The translations under genes and the position numbers were made by a program. Positions 45,185 through 55,689 of a DNA stretch of 64,000 nucleotides are shown here, in pieces (position 1 is the stretch's first letter; each line of letters starts with the position of its first letter). Below the pieces are notes generated by a model, which saw only the letters and a list, made by a program, of their open reading frames with translations, was not told the DNA's origin and made no database searches. The stretch covers positions 94,877,073 through 94,941,072 of the forward strand of contig NC_060253.1 of the NCBI RefSeq assembly GCF_921293095.1, given 5' to 3'. This DNA is from Ischnura elegans (lineage: Eukaryota; Arthropoda; Insecta; Odonata; Coenagrionidae).

Positions 45185-45990
45185 ATATTATTATTATTAT
45201 TACTACAGTATTCTACCGATTAAGGTATGTTTCCATGGAGTACTAAAGAAGTGATCTGGGAGCCTCCCTTTCCTTCCAGCGCTGCCTTCTTCAATTCACT
45301 GTGAGGCCTACTCTCTTTCAATCTATCTAAAAACCCTATTCTTTTCCTTCCACTCCCTGGTTTCCCTAACATTCTACCCTCTAACACGATTTTCAAAACT
45401 CATTCCCCGCTAAGGATTCGCTCCATCCATACCTTCTGTCTCCTCCGTATCTCATCTAAAAGCTGCCTCTACTCGCCAACCATATCCAGCACTTCACCAT
45501 TCCATTCACCTTCTCCATACCCACATCTCGAATTCCTCCAATCTTCTCTCGTCTTCTTTCCTCAATGTCCACGTTTCCGCACCGTAGAGTGCTACACTCC
45601 AGATGAAACTCTTCCCTAACCTTTTCTTTAAACTCTTACATAACGATCCTTTCAGAAGCTCCTTCCTGTTCATGAACGCATCCTTTGCTAATGCAATTCT
45701 CTTCCTAATGTCCTTACTACTGTATCCGTTTTCTTCTAACGTACTGCCTAAATAGTTGTACTGCTCAACCTTCTCACCACCCACTTTTATCTAATGTCTC
45801 ACATTCCTCGCCCGTGATGCTTTACAAAACCGCATAACCTTATTAGTTTTCCTGTGATTAATCCTCATCCCATACTCCTCGCAACTCTCGTATAACGCAT
45901 CCACTAGAGCCTGAAGCCCTCTCACTGACTGGCTAATCAGCGCCTGATCATCCGCGAATCTCACTGATTTGAACATCATTCCTCCCACTT
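45185..45990 (-). mobile_element. non-LTR retrotransposon 3' half
   Basis: Minus strand: FKSVRFADDQALISQ (45970 downward) holds the FADD form of the catalytic YADD box, followed by GMRINHRKT. After a stop near 45790 comes VEQYNYLGSTLEENGYSSKD and a region ending in YGAETWTLRKEDERRLEEFE. The YGxETWTL box is typical of a LINE group related to RTE/I-type elements; the clade is uncertain. A decayed tail follows to a (TAA)n run (TTATTATT at 45189-45203 on +), which would be the 3' tail. Confidence 0.85.
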
Positions 45991-45999
45991 TTATTCCAG

Positions 46000-46790
46000 C
46001 TTAAAAATGTATAAGCGGTTTAAAAATAATCATAAGTCAGTAAATGGGAACGGAACTCAAAAATGTTCCTCTAATGAGTTTAAATAATATTTATTCTATT
46101 TTCCTTGTTGCTAAAATCGTATTTTTGGGGCCGATTTGAAAAGTGACAAGGCTACCCTCACTACGCACCGGGATTCTTGGTTGCGTAAAATAAGGTATTC
46201 AATAGCGACGTCGTTAATAATGGCGATTTTTGGTGTTTTCCAGAAGATTATTCTAATAAAAACATCGATTTCTATGTTTTCAAAGTATGTTTCGCAAATA
46301 AATTTCGAATCATTCCACATGAGTTCCAAAGGTTGAATATTTGTCCCATTGCAGTTTCCAATGGAAATCCAAAGCAGTTCAATGTGTGTCACATATAAGT
46401 TAAAAAAAGTGTACAAATGAGTTGATGGCATGGTAGGACGCTATGATGTCATGAACTGCTGTGTATCTTGTTTTAATTCCAAAGCAGTTCAAAAGAACAT
46501 ACAAATCAGTGGTTACAAAGCAGAATGATGACAGTTCCAAATGGTTTACACAGCAGAAATTTTTCCCTGAACGTACATCGACTAGCATTCTATGAAAATA
46601 TAAGTACAAAATATGAGTCAAGTAGAAATCATGTGGAAGTCACGCACTACAAAGTCATGTAAAATATTGGGGTTATTGAATTAAAAATGGTAATTTTGTA
46701 AAATAATAAAATATATATCATTCAAATTTTATGCCTGCACTCATTTAACAAACAAGCTCTTTTCCCTACCCGCCAACAGGTGTGCAGTGT
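46000..46790. other. no gene seen
   Basis: AT-rich sequence between a LINE fragment and the GGGGTAAC repeat; the frames at 46111-46621 show no domain. Confidence 0.4.
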
Positions 46791-46792
46791 AC

Positions 46793-47105
46793 AACTCAGT
46801 TACCCCACCAATTAAAGTTCTCGAAAACAATTCAAATGTTTAAAAAATCATTCGCTGCCTAAATAACGAAAAAGTGGTTGACCTCAAATACAAAAAATAT
46901 CAAGGGGACAAAATAATAAATAAAACAATTATACAACATTAACATTATTTGGGGTAACAGTGTTACCCCGCACAGTCAAGGTAGGCAGGGTTAACGAAAG
47001 CTGACAACATCAACAGGTTGTTTTTTTTTTGGCCCTCAGACAAACTGGAAGAATCAGTACTGATGGTACTGATAGATTACTTGGAATTTCGCAAGTGTTC
47101 GCAAC
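46793..47105 (-). repeat. GGGGTAAC repeat, right copy (inverted)
   Basis: Inverse of 36313-36628, about 90 percent identical, including the palindrome GGGGTAACAGTGTTACCCC. It differs by small indels (an extra TTATTTTGTCCCC-type insertion, and a duplicated AGTACTGATGGTACTGAT). It lies about 500 bp upstream of the TP53RK start codon. Confidence 0.85.
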
Positions 47106-47608
47106 AATTGACTATCTAGGAAGCAAGCTTTTGTTTTATCCGGATAAGTTTCACGTAATACATTTAATCCAGTTCAAATAAGAATTCTACTAATTGGTTG
47201 TAATTAATGAGAAAAAGTAACCTACTTTCCTATAAGAAAACTGAACACGTATTGCACTGTTCAAAAACGCGCTCTTAAGTCCACCTTTGAAGTATATCGA
47301 TCAATAGATCATAACAATCGATCATATCGATAGTTTTTCAGTTGACATGCGAAACTCGATGTGCTGGTGCCCGCCATGTGCCGATTGTCCATGGTCGTAA
47401 ATGTAAAGGTAAGGGTAAACATAGCCAAAGCTTGAAACACAAGACTTAAAAGCCAATTTTAGTGCAATATCAGCTATATTATCGTGGAAAAATATCTATC
47501 GATTCATCGACTGACCTCTTTTTTTGGCCTTTTCGTGCCATCTTTGGGTTATTTTAGTCCTTCTCTTTACTTCATAGGGAATTTTTCCTGGGTTTTGCTA
47601 CTAATATA

Positions 47609-48478
47609 ATGGAAATTCTACCGGAATGTAAATTGTTAAAGCAAGGGGCTGAAGCTAAAATTTACGTCGGTGATTTTATGGGACGTTCAGCTGTGTTGAA
47701 AGAGAGATTTGTGAAAAAATACCGTCACCCTGTTTTGGATGACAGGATTACGAAGGACCGCATCAAAGCAGAAACTCGGGCTATAATGAAATGCAAAGCT
47801 GCAGGTTAGAAAATGGGTGATATTATTATCAGTAAAGTAAATTTTTGAATTGATGAGATTTATGAAGCTTAATATTCTGTACTTAAAAGTAATATTAATT
47901 TCTATGTTAAAGGTATATCAACTCCGGCATTGTACATGGTTGATATTGTCAAGAGATTTATTCTCATGGAGAAAATTGCAGGAATTACAGTTAAAGAATA
48001 CATAAAAACCATGGAAGAGGAGTTTCAAAATTCGAGTGAGAGGGAGGCCATCCAAACCAAGTTGAAGCATTTAGGTAATGACATAGGAATGATGGTCGGT
48101 TGTTTACATGCCTCTAGTATTGTTCATGGGGACTTGACGTCTTCTAACATTCTAATGCGGGGGGATCAACTCCATGAAAATGACGTTGGTGATGGAGACA
48201 AATTGTGTGGCAAGGTTGTGCCTAGAAGTGGTTGGCAAAGGCTAGTGTTAATCGATTTTGGCCTAAGCAGAACGGACCCGAATACTGAGGATAAGGGCGT
48301 CGATATTTACGTTTTAGAGCGAGCTCTTTTGAGCACACATCCTCATGTTGCTGAAGATATCATTTTTCCTGCATTTCTTGAGGGATATATTCGTAAAGGA
48401 GGTAAAAGTAGTAAAGATGTGCTGGCCAAATATGAAGAGGTCCGAATGCGAGGGCGAAAAAGGACTATGGTTGGATAA
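47609..48478 (+). CDS. TP53RK: TP53-regulating kinase / Bud32 (KEOPS subunit)
   Basis: Atypical small protein kinase/ATPase of the KEOPS complex, which makes the t6A modification on ANN-decoding tRNAs (family knowledge). Two exons: 47609-47804 and 47913-48478, with a 108-bp phase-1 intron (GTTAGA...TTAAAG). The joined product is 253 residues, the same length as human TP53RK. Visible motifs: GAEAKIY (13-19, the degenerate P-loop of this family), AVLKERF with K31, RHPVLD (39-44), E55, catalytic loop HGDLTSSN (137-144, with D139 and N144), metal-binding DFG (180-182) and the conserved basic tail RMRGRKRTMVG. No frame breaks. A poly(A) signal AATAAA lies at 48502. The start is the first ATG, just before the conserved kinase start. 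A decayed Penelope-like element lies convergently downstream. Confidence 0.96.
47805..47912 (+). other. TP53RK: TP53RK intron 1
   Basis: Begins GTTAGAAAATG and ends in ATGTTAAAG. Removing it joins GCAG and GTATATCA so that Ala-Gly-Ile-Ser reads through with no change of frame. Reading through it unspliced meets a TAG at once. Confidence 0.93.
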
Positions 48479-48501
48479 AACACGAAAAGTGAGTGACGCT
48501 G

Positions 48502-48507
48502 AATAAA
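48502..48507 (+). promoter_or_regulatory. TP53RK: poly(A) signal of TP53RK
   Basis: AATAAA lies 24 bases after the TAA stop codon of the kinase gene. Confidence 0.65.
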
Positions 48508-48661
48508 AGAAACTGATTGAAGGAGCATATAGTGTGTAAGGAAATGGGCAATGCATTTTTACTCATTTACCAAATGGTACCTTCGGGTGCTGGTCTGAAA
48601 AATGTTTAAACAAGTTCTATTATTGTGTTAATGTATTTTGCTTGTCATTAGATAATTATAC

Positions 48662-50335
48662 CTGTGATAAGCAGTTGTGTCTGGAGTTCTCTGCCCTCAT
48701 ATTCTTCCTCTTTCAAGATTTATTCAAGAATCTATTAGGTAGCCACTGTCTCTGTAAATATTGTGCATCTTGTGGATTTACAAGGCTTCCCTAATTCGCC
48801 TTAGGTAATGTCGGCTCTCTTTTGCCACTATCTTTGCTCTTTCGAAATCAAATTAGTGGCCCTCAATCCAAGCGTGTTCTGCAATTCTGAGTACGGGAGT
48901 TGTTTTTGATTTGTGGCTCTTACATACTTCTTCATCCTTGTTGCCTTTCCCCTGCATGCTTCACCAGCATATGATTTTTCATAGAAGCATTACACTTTGT
49001 ACACGCCTTCGCACAGGTCCTGCGGGATTTGAACTTTTGGTCCAGGTACAATATTTTGGATCTTTGTCACAAAATCACCACATCATCCTTCTTCAGGATC
49101 CTTGCAATACTTCCGATACTCCCATGATGCATGGGATTGACAGTCGTGATGCAGGATTGGTTGACTTCCCCTTCTCTGTGGCCTGGTATTCTGCGGATAG
49201 TCGTGAGGGCATCTTCTTCACCTTAGCGGCCCTTCTGAGGACCATTCTCTGGATGCAACCATTCTTGAGAGTAGTGCTGTGCAAGGGTGAATTCAGGATA
49301 TTTTTATGCAGGGGGCAGAAGGGGACAGAGGGGCAAACAGTCTTCTCGTATTTGGGATTAATAAATACATGCAACAATTACTCTACGAAACATACTCTTC
49401 ATTTTTATTTAAAAGTTATTAATATGTGATGTATAGTAATATAACTTTTATATTAAAATAGGAAATATATTAATATTTGTAATAGAAATCTCGTCTATTT
49501 TTTGATCATCCGGGGGGCACGTGCCCCTGTGCTCCCTAAATCCTATGGTGCTGTGCTCTGGTGGTTTTTTTTCTGTACCTAATGACTTGGCATCAGAAAT
49601 AGTGAAGGCTTGGTGGAGCAGAGAGGTTACCACCAAGGCCTTTTGGGCAGGATGGTGTTGTGATGCTGCACATAGGTATTTTTCAATATGCGTAGCCTTC
49701 CTGTATACAACATGTCCAAGACTGCCATTGCCTTTCCTCGTAATCATGACGTCCAAGAAGGAAAGCTTGCCATTGCTTTTCTTTTACATGGTGAAGCGTA
49801 TCCATTGGTGCTGTTTGTTCAGATGTCAGAAATTTGTCTAATTCTTCTACACCATGTGGCCATATGATGAGCATGTCGTCAATATACCACAGCCCAACAG
49901 AGCTTTGATTGGTTGTGGTTGATAAATAATGATCTCCACCTCAAACTGTTCGAAAAAAAGGGTGGCCATTATTGGGAAAGGGGCAAACTCATCACTCCGT
50001 TCAATTATTTGTCATATGTAATTGCCATTCCACAGGACGAAGGTGTTCCTTAGGCAGTGCTCCACAAGCTTAGGAAAATCCTTTGGAATTGCTTAGCTAG
50101 TTAGCTTTTCCACAATACCAGTGATCCTTCGATAGGCAAGTTCGTAGACAGCGACACTACATCGAAGCCTACCATCAAGTCTTCTCTTTTGGTTGTGATG
50201 TCCCGTATCACTTCCACAAAATGGCCTGAATTATTCACAAATGTAGAGGCGTTTCCCACTTAATCTTGTCAAGTTCATAAGGTATTTGGCAAGGCAAGGG
50301 GTTGGAACACCGATTTGGATTACTTTGACATCATA
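48662..50335 (-). mobile_element. Penelope-like retroelement, decayed
   Basis: The minus strand carries, in order and with many frame breaks, pieces of the Penelope-type reverse transcriptase: LAKYLMNLTRLSGK (about 50310-50260), GFDVVSLSTNLPIEG (about 50170-50125, the motif A region), a thumb/palm part with FAPFPIMATLFFEQFEVEI (about 49990-49930), YIDDMLIIWPHGVEELDKF (49885-49830, the catalytic DD box), then LGHVVYRKATHIEKYLCAA and HHPAQKALV (49740-49650). After it come remnants of the linker IPCIMGVSEVLQ (about 49135-49095) and the C-terminal nuclease region (IAEHAWIEGH near 48870, RIREALKIHK and YRDSGY near 48790-48740). The YIG part of the GIY-YIG nuclease is not readable. Clearly dead. 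Confidence 0.88.
49448..49756 (-). pseudogene. Penelope-like RT segment
   Basis: The longest open part of the Penelope-like element: it begins at FLDVMITRKGNG-type sequence, includes SLGHVVYRKATHIEKYLCAA, and ends with TISDAKSL and a run-off tail. It corresponds to the region just after the catalytic DD box in Penelope RTs. One of several broken pieces and not an independent gene. Confidence 0.85.
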
Positions 50336-50339
50336 TTAT

Positions 50340-51020
50340 TAGACATAATGTTAACAGAGACAATGGCTACCCAGTCAGCAACGTATGGAAGAGAGTGCTG
50401 ACCAATGACCACTCTGGGGTAAGATAACGAGTGTTACATACGGTGGTGGAAAACAAGACTTCTCACCTTCGACCTGAGGATGAAAGGAGGATGGCTTTTG
50501 AAATTGTTGTCAATCACAAATGACAAATATGGTCGGAGAGCCCTTAATTTAGCAGTCATCATGAGCATCACCACGGGAACCTACGCACAAATGACTTTCG
50601 TTGTTGATGCACCCAAAAACACCATATTGCCTTTTCCATCCATTGGTTAGTCAAATGTGCTCGTGCTTCTTTTTTTATATGCATCACATTGTGGGAGTTT
50701 GTCTTGGTGATTTTTTCTCTTTGTGCCCTCTGCTCCATGGTTCAATTAACTGAGTTCATCAAGGAAAGCTTTTCATAAAGTTATTAAAAAATAAATGCCC
50801 TTGATGCTTATTCCTGAGTACCTCCTCAAAGTGAAAAAACTGAAGTACTAATGTCATATTCCAGGTTGTATTTATTTTTTTACCCTGAAATATCTGAAAT
50901 GTTGAGTTTAGTCTCGCCAAATTGCACCACACCAGGCTTTGTGACGGAATGTATAGTACATGATTTCCCCGAATAAACTGTTTTCACCTGTAATGACTGA
51001 AATAACTAATTATGTATGTC
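50340..51020. other. no gene seen, possible worn 5' part of the Penelope-like element
   Basis: No clear motif on either strand. The orientation and position upstream of the RT pieces would fit the N-terminal part of the same element, but I cannot show it. Confidence 0.35.
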
Positions 51021-51025
51021 ATCTA

Positions 51026-51096
51026 CAAGGCTGATGTAAATTCTATTTGGTACAAATTTTTTGTATCTCTCATTTAGTCTACAATAGGATGCAAAG
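51026..51096. repeat. 71-bp direct repeat, copy 1
   Basis: GGCTGATGTAAATTCTATTT through CTCATTTAGTCTACAATAG recurs at about 52459-52525. Copy 1 runs right up to the TIR element at 51098. Confidence 0.8.
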
Positions 51097-51097
51097 T

Positions 51098-51710
51098 CAG
51101 GGTTCCCACTCAACCGTGAATAAGCCATGAATTTCGTCTACTGTGAAAAAACCTGGAAATAGCCGTGAATTTCATCATAAAACTTCAAAAATCTCCCAAA
51201 CTTATAGCAAAAGAACTACAATTGACAGATCAAAAGAAAAAATATATTTCAATGCCGAGCCACATACAGACACTGTCCCCACATTTATCTCCTCGCATAT
51301 ATTCAAAGTGCAGTTATTGGTGCCTTGTGCCATGACGACACATTGATCTTGAGCCTGTGATTGGAAGACCGGCAAACAAAGTATTCATTAACCCTGGCGA
51401 AAAATCAGACACTTCTTTACTTCCCTAGCTCACTGCTCCCTCCATTTTGCCACCCACAACCTTAAGCTTCACTTAAATTTTGATATCGTTAGGTGACGTC
51501 TTGAGAAATAGCACTTTCATTGCTACGTTTGAATTCACGGCGCCTGTCGCGGTTGATAAATTTTTAGTTAACGTGCGGGCGGTGGTTGTTACGTCATCAA
51601 TATTTCTGCCTAAAGTGTCTTATCTACAGACCGTGAATTTGATGATATTTATACGGTGAAAACCTGGAAAAAACCGTGAATTTTATAATTTAGTTTGAGT
51701 AGGAACCCTG
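51098..51710. mobile_element. non-autonomous hAT-like TIR element
   Basis: CAGGGTTCCCACTCAA at the left and TTTGAGTAGGAACCCTG at the right are inverted ends with a CAGGG start typical of hAT elements. CCGTGAAT..AA motifs are repeated inside both ends (near 51115, 51160, 51635, 51675). I could not see an 8-bp target duplication. No transposase; 613 bp. Confidence 0.65.
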
Positions 51711-51772
51711 AAAGTAGAAATTGTCCATGCGTTACAAGTTAGCATTGCCTGCAATGTGCATGTTATAAAATA

Positions 51773-52080
51773 CAGTTGAGGACCTCAAATCCAGAAAGCT
51801 TGGGACCAAAGGGCTTCTGGATTTCTGGTCTTCATATTATGTATATTTAGTAAATTAATTAATTTATATATGTGCTCAGGCTCTTGTACTTGATATCCTT
51901 ATGTGTCCCTGACAAGGTTCTTAGCGTACGTCCATAGTATGTGCTAACTTCCTACTCATCCCAGAACAAGGCTTGGAGAGTGGTGCCATCAGGTGGCAAG
52001 TCAAAACACTACGCAGAGGAATTTTCAAACGCTTCTGGATTCCGGGTTTTTCGGGATTCCGGATTTGAGGTCCTCAACTG
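51773..52080. mobile_element. pogo/Tigger-like MITE
   Basis: Perfect inverted ends CAGTTGAGGACCTCAAATCC (51773-51792 and inverse 52061-52080), each bordered by TA. A second inner pair (CCAGAAAGC / GCTTCTGG) extends the similarity. The 308-bp core has no ORF. TA duplication and CAG ends fit the pogo/Tigger branch. Confidence 0.88.
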
Positions 52081-52084
52081 TAGT

Positions 52085-53500
52085 TTAAAATCTCTGTGTC
52101 TTATTTCACCAATTATGATAGCATTGTTTGAATCAAGTATTTGATCTCATAACATAAACAATGACAGTGATTAGCTCTGAAATACATATCCAAAGAAAAT
52201 GTGTATAGTGCAAATGCCAGCATGAATTAAGGCCCCTTGTTCTCCATGCCACTTTGTGCAGGAAAAGGGCATAGCCTGAGCATTTTTAAAACAATTCCTG
52301 AAAAATTGATGATCCCAAAAAGGATTGAATAAGGACATAGGGTGCATTCAGCCATTATTTGTGTGGTGAGTTGATCATGACATCAGTATGACCCCATAGG
52401 CTAAGTTATCAATGCATGATTTTGCATCATGACCGTGGGGGTACCCAGTGAGGGGCAAGCAGCTGATGTAAATTCTATTTGGTGCAAATTTCATGTATCT
52501 CTCATTTAGTCTACAATAGAATGCAAGCAAAAATCGGAAAAATGTTTAAGCAAAATCAGTACTGAATTGAAACATAAGCATTCAACAAATTTTCTTTAAA
52601 CCCATGAAAAATGATATATATTACTATAAGATATGTAACTAAAATAAAACTATTTTTTCAAGGAAATAATCTCATAAACTAATGTCACTCGGTTTGCCCC
52701 CCCCCCCCCCCTCTAGACCATGGGTTGCACCCCCCCCCCAGTAATGATCCTTGGTACGCCCTTGATCATGACTTTCATTTATTTTCTTCTCATTGCTCAT
52801 TTATAACAATTAATTGATACATTTATTTCCTCACAAAGTTATCAACTGATCAATGTCCTTACTGTTAGCTCACGCAGGAAAAAAACCTTTTATTCACAAG
52901 AAGTTAAAGCGTACACTTACACCAAGAACAAGAAAACATAAAGTGAAGTACATCAAACATAAATGCAACCTTGGCAATGCCTATACGAACTCCACCCAGG
53001 CGCTGCAACCACATTATACATGTACACAAAAGAACTTATTTTGTTAATAACGTATACTCCAACACTTATATCATGTCATTGTGTACCTTTATTCATGTCA
53101 CATCACAGTACCAGCGCAATCAGAAAGTGAATCACTCAGGGCAACTGAATCCATCTAGTATATAGTAATCAAAGTATTTAGTAGTTAATTTTTCTAGCGT
53201 ACCAAAAAAGGAATACTGTAAAATAAATAGATTATAACTAAATCAACAATAAGACTATAAAAATTGACATTACATTGATCAAATAACAATTAAGGAAAAA
53301 ATTACAACACTGGGCGTAATGGCAAAAAATTTACTATTCAATTCTTTGAGATGGTCCAAGGAAAACTACTTTGATAGAAAATCAAATATTTCTCAAATCT
53401 GGTTACCATTGGTTTGCAAAACGTACCAAATCAGCTCACAACCTGATGTGTTAAACGTAATAAAGAGGTACAGAAAAAAATTACATCTTATCACTGTCCT
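52085..53500. other. no gene seen; second copy of the 71-bp repeat
   Basis: AT-rich. Holds copy 2 of the 51026 repeat (52459-52525) and two C-runs (52698-52712 and 52730-52739) that may mark a small GC-ended repeat. No coding frame with a domain. Confidence 0.45.
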
Positions 53501-53507
53501 ATGCATA

Positions 53508-53705
53508 GCCGGATCCAGGGGGGGGGCACGGGGGCACGTGCCCCCCCCAGACCCTTAAAAATATGCTAGATTTTTAATACGGTCCCATTATCTTTTCGTT
53601 CGTTTTGTATGACAAGGTATCCTTGTGCCCCCCCCTGACCAAAATCCTGGATACAGCCTTGCTTGTGCCCCTCCCAGAAAGAAATCCTGGATCCGCCCCT
53701 GGTCC
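53508..53705. repeat. G/C-ended small repeat
   Basis: AGCCGGATCCAGGGGGGGGG at the left and a GGATCCGCCCCTGG-type right end are rough inverted ends. The middle repeats the theme twice (TGCCCCCCCC...; TGTGCCCCCCCCTGACCAAAATCCTGGAT). No ORF. Confidence 0.55.
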
Positions 53706-53714
53706 TATGGGTAT

Positions 53715-53965
53715 TAGGGATGGAGAGTGTGAGAGACTACTGGGTGGAGCTTAAGGCTGCTGATCAAGAGGTCTTGGGTTTAAATCCCAAGTGAACCCTT
53801 CCGACACTCCCTTACGAATTACTCTAAATGTGAGGTGGTCCACGGAAAAAAACTGGCCCCCTATCCTGAATGTGTGAAATTTTCATGCTGGTGGCTTAGA
53901 TTGAGGTGAGCTCTATCCTTGCCTATCAAAACCAACCTTTGGTATTAATTACTGAGTGAGTCAGT
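53715..53965 (+). repeat. tRNA-derived SINE
   Basis: TGGGTGGAGCTTAAGGCTGC (53741-53760, A box) and GGGTTTAAATCCC (53776-53788, B box) are at tRNA spacing, and the arm around the B box still pairs (TTGGG/CCCAA). The body to about 53960 is not tRNA-like, so this is a SINE. Confidence 0.7.
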
Positions 53966-53969
53966 GGGC

Positions 53970-55090
53970 ATTATATTGCATGGTGGTGACATGTGTTCCA
54001 AAAATGGAACACTACGCATAAATGAGCTAAATCGAATTAAACCTTGCTGGCTTCAATTGTTAATAATCAACTTTTTCCTCGCATATTATGCATTGGAAGC
54101 ATCCACTTATTACCAGCAGGCACGAAACTTTCACAGCGTAACAGGTTTCGTAATTAAGAAAATATTAACATACCTAAGTAGAAATGTGTGTAATGTAATG
54201 ATAATATGCAAAAATCAAGTGTGGGAATGAAATTGTATCATCACTGACTTCGTTGAGTATGAATATGCACATGAAAACATAAAGTGCTAAGGTGGTGTAG
54301 AGTGCAGCAGGAAACTCCTGCAGTGCTTTATACCACTTGAGTCAGTTGGATTGTGCCAGTGTTGTAAACTACTACACATAAATGAAGGTTACTTATTAAA
54401 AAAATTTAATTTTAACCCAAAAAACACACAGCTGTCTCACGTAATGCGTTTTCAATAAGATGAAATCAGTATTGTAATTGATTTCACATAAAGCTACAAT
54501 ACATTTTGGTTCAATGCAATTTCAGAAGAAGTGAATTCAAGCCTCTAATCATGGACTTGGCAAATGCTGACAAGCAGAGAAGAAAGTATCAACAGTGATT
54601 AAAATCTCATCATTAGCTGAGGACACAGACTGAACATTTTCAATTTCTTCAGACAATAAAAGCAGCAAGAAACACAATTGCACAAGAAAGTGAATATTCT
54701 AAATTAACCATAGAGATCTTTTGACAAGGTTTCAGAAGGAGGAGTCCAAAACTACTTTGATTTGATCGATATATAGAAGAAAGGTTAAAATATGGGACTT
54801 TCAGGGAGCATAGCATCATTACTAGAATGTATAATTTGTTAAGGTCTTACGAGCATAAAGAGTCAGCATGGAACACACATAAAATGGTGCTTCACATGGT
54901 GAGGATTAACTTAAGTCCTGCTACTCGTAGCATTCGTGTCTGTGATCTGTGTGAAAGGCATGGCATGTGAAAATTCCATTGGTATCCAATTTAAATGGTG
55001 ATGAAGATGTAAAAGAGGAGAAATATGCAGGAATGAAAGGATCATAGCCTAATCGATAACCTGTGCTCAGCCAGGACCATGGGAAGTTTT
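53970..55090. other. no gene seen
   Basis: AT-rich sequence, no convincing ORF or element. Confidence 0.4.
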
Positions 55091-55093
55091 ATA

Positions 55094-55683
55094 CAGTGCA
55101 ACCTCGATAAAACGACACCCCACGGTGCACCAATAAACACTCGCTATAGCGAATTGTCGCTTTACCGGAGGTGGCGCAAATAATAGCCAATATACCTCAT
55201 ATTACTCCTTTATTTTTATTTTATCGCTTAGACGTGTTTGGTGTTTTTTTGGCCATGGTGTGTTCCATCAAATGCTTCCTATTCACGCAACTCACGGACG
55301 TGCGGGTATGCTGCCGTCTGCTTTCTGCTGCCCGAGGAACAAAAGAAGATCAAGCAATCGCAAATGCTAATGCCACAATATTTTCACCAAAATTAACTAC
55401 TTATTTATCGAACGACAGTTTACCACATAAATTTGAGACTGAGCACTCCTTTAACTTCATTTCTAACAGATCGCTAGCAATTACAGAGATTAAGGAGTCT
55501 TGGTGTAAGTTTTTCCGGCGGTGAAACCCTCGCTATGGCGAGAGCCAACACCAAAAGGGCCTCTTAAAAACGAAATTTTTAGCATGCTTATAATAGGATC
55601 AATTGACGGTGCATCGGCTATCTCTCGTAATAGCGGGGGTATCTCTCGCTATAGCCCGTACTCGCTTTAACGAGGTTCCACTG
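55094..55683. mobile_element. pogo/Tigger-like non-autonomous element
   Basis: Ends CAGTGCAACCTCGATAAAAC (55094) and the inverse-type CTTTAACGAGGTTCCACTG (ending 55683) with TA on both sides. The TCGCTATAGCG theme is repeated near both ends (55140, 55530, 55650), giving several subterminal hairpins. The internal frame at 55171-55524 has no transposase features. Confidence 0.8.
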
Positions 55684-55689
55684 TAGGTA

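Noticed and set aside
36313-47105. One 10.8-kb transposon with the GGGGTAAC repeats as its TIRs
   Set aside because: No matching target duplication was visible, the interior is a mix of unrelated elements, and no transposase was found that would fit.
55171-55524. 117-codon frame inside the pogo-like element
   Set aside because: No helix-turn-helix or DDE motif; it is just open sequence between the TIRs.
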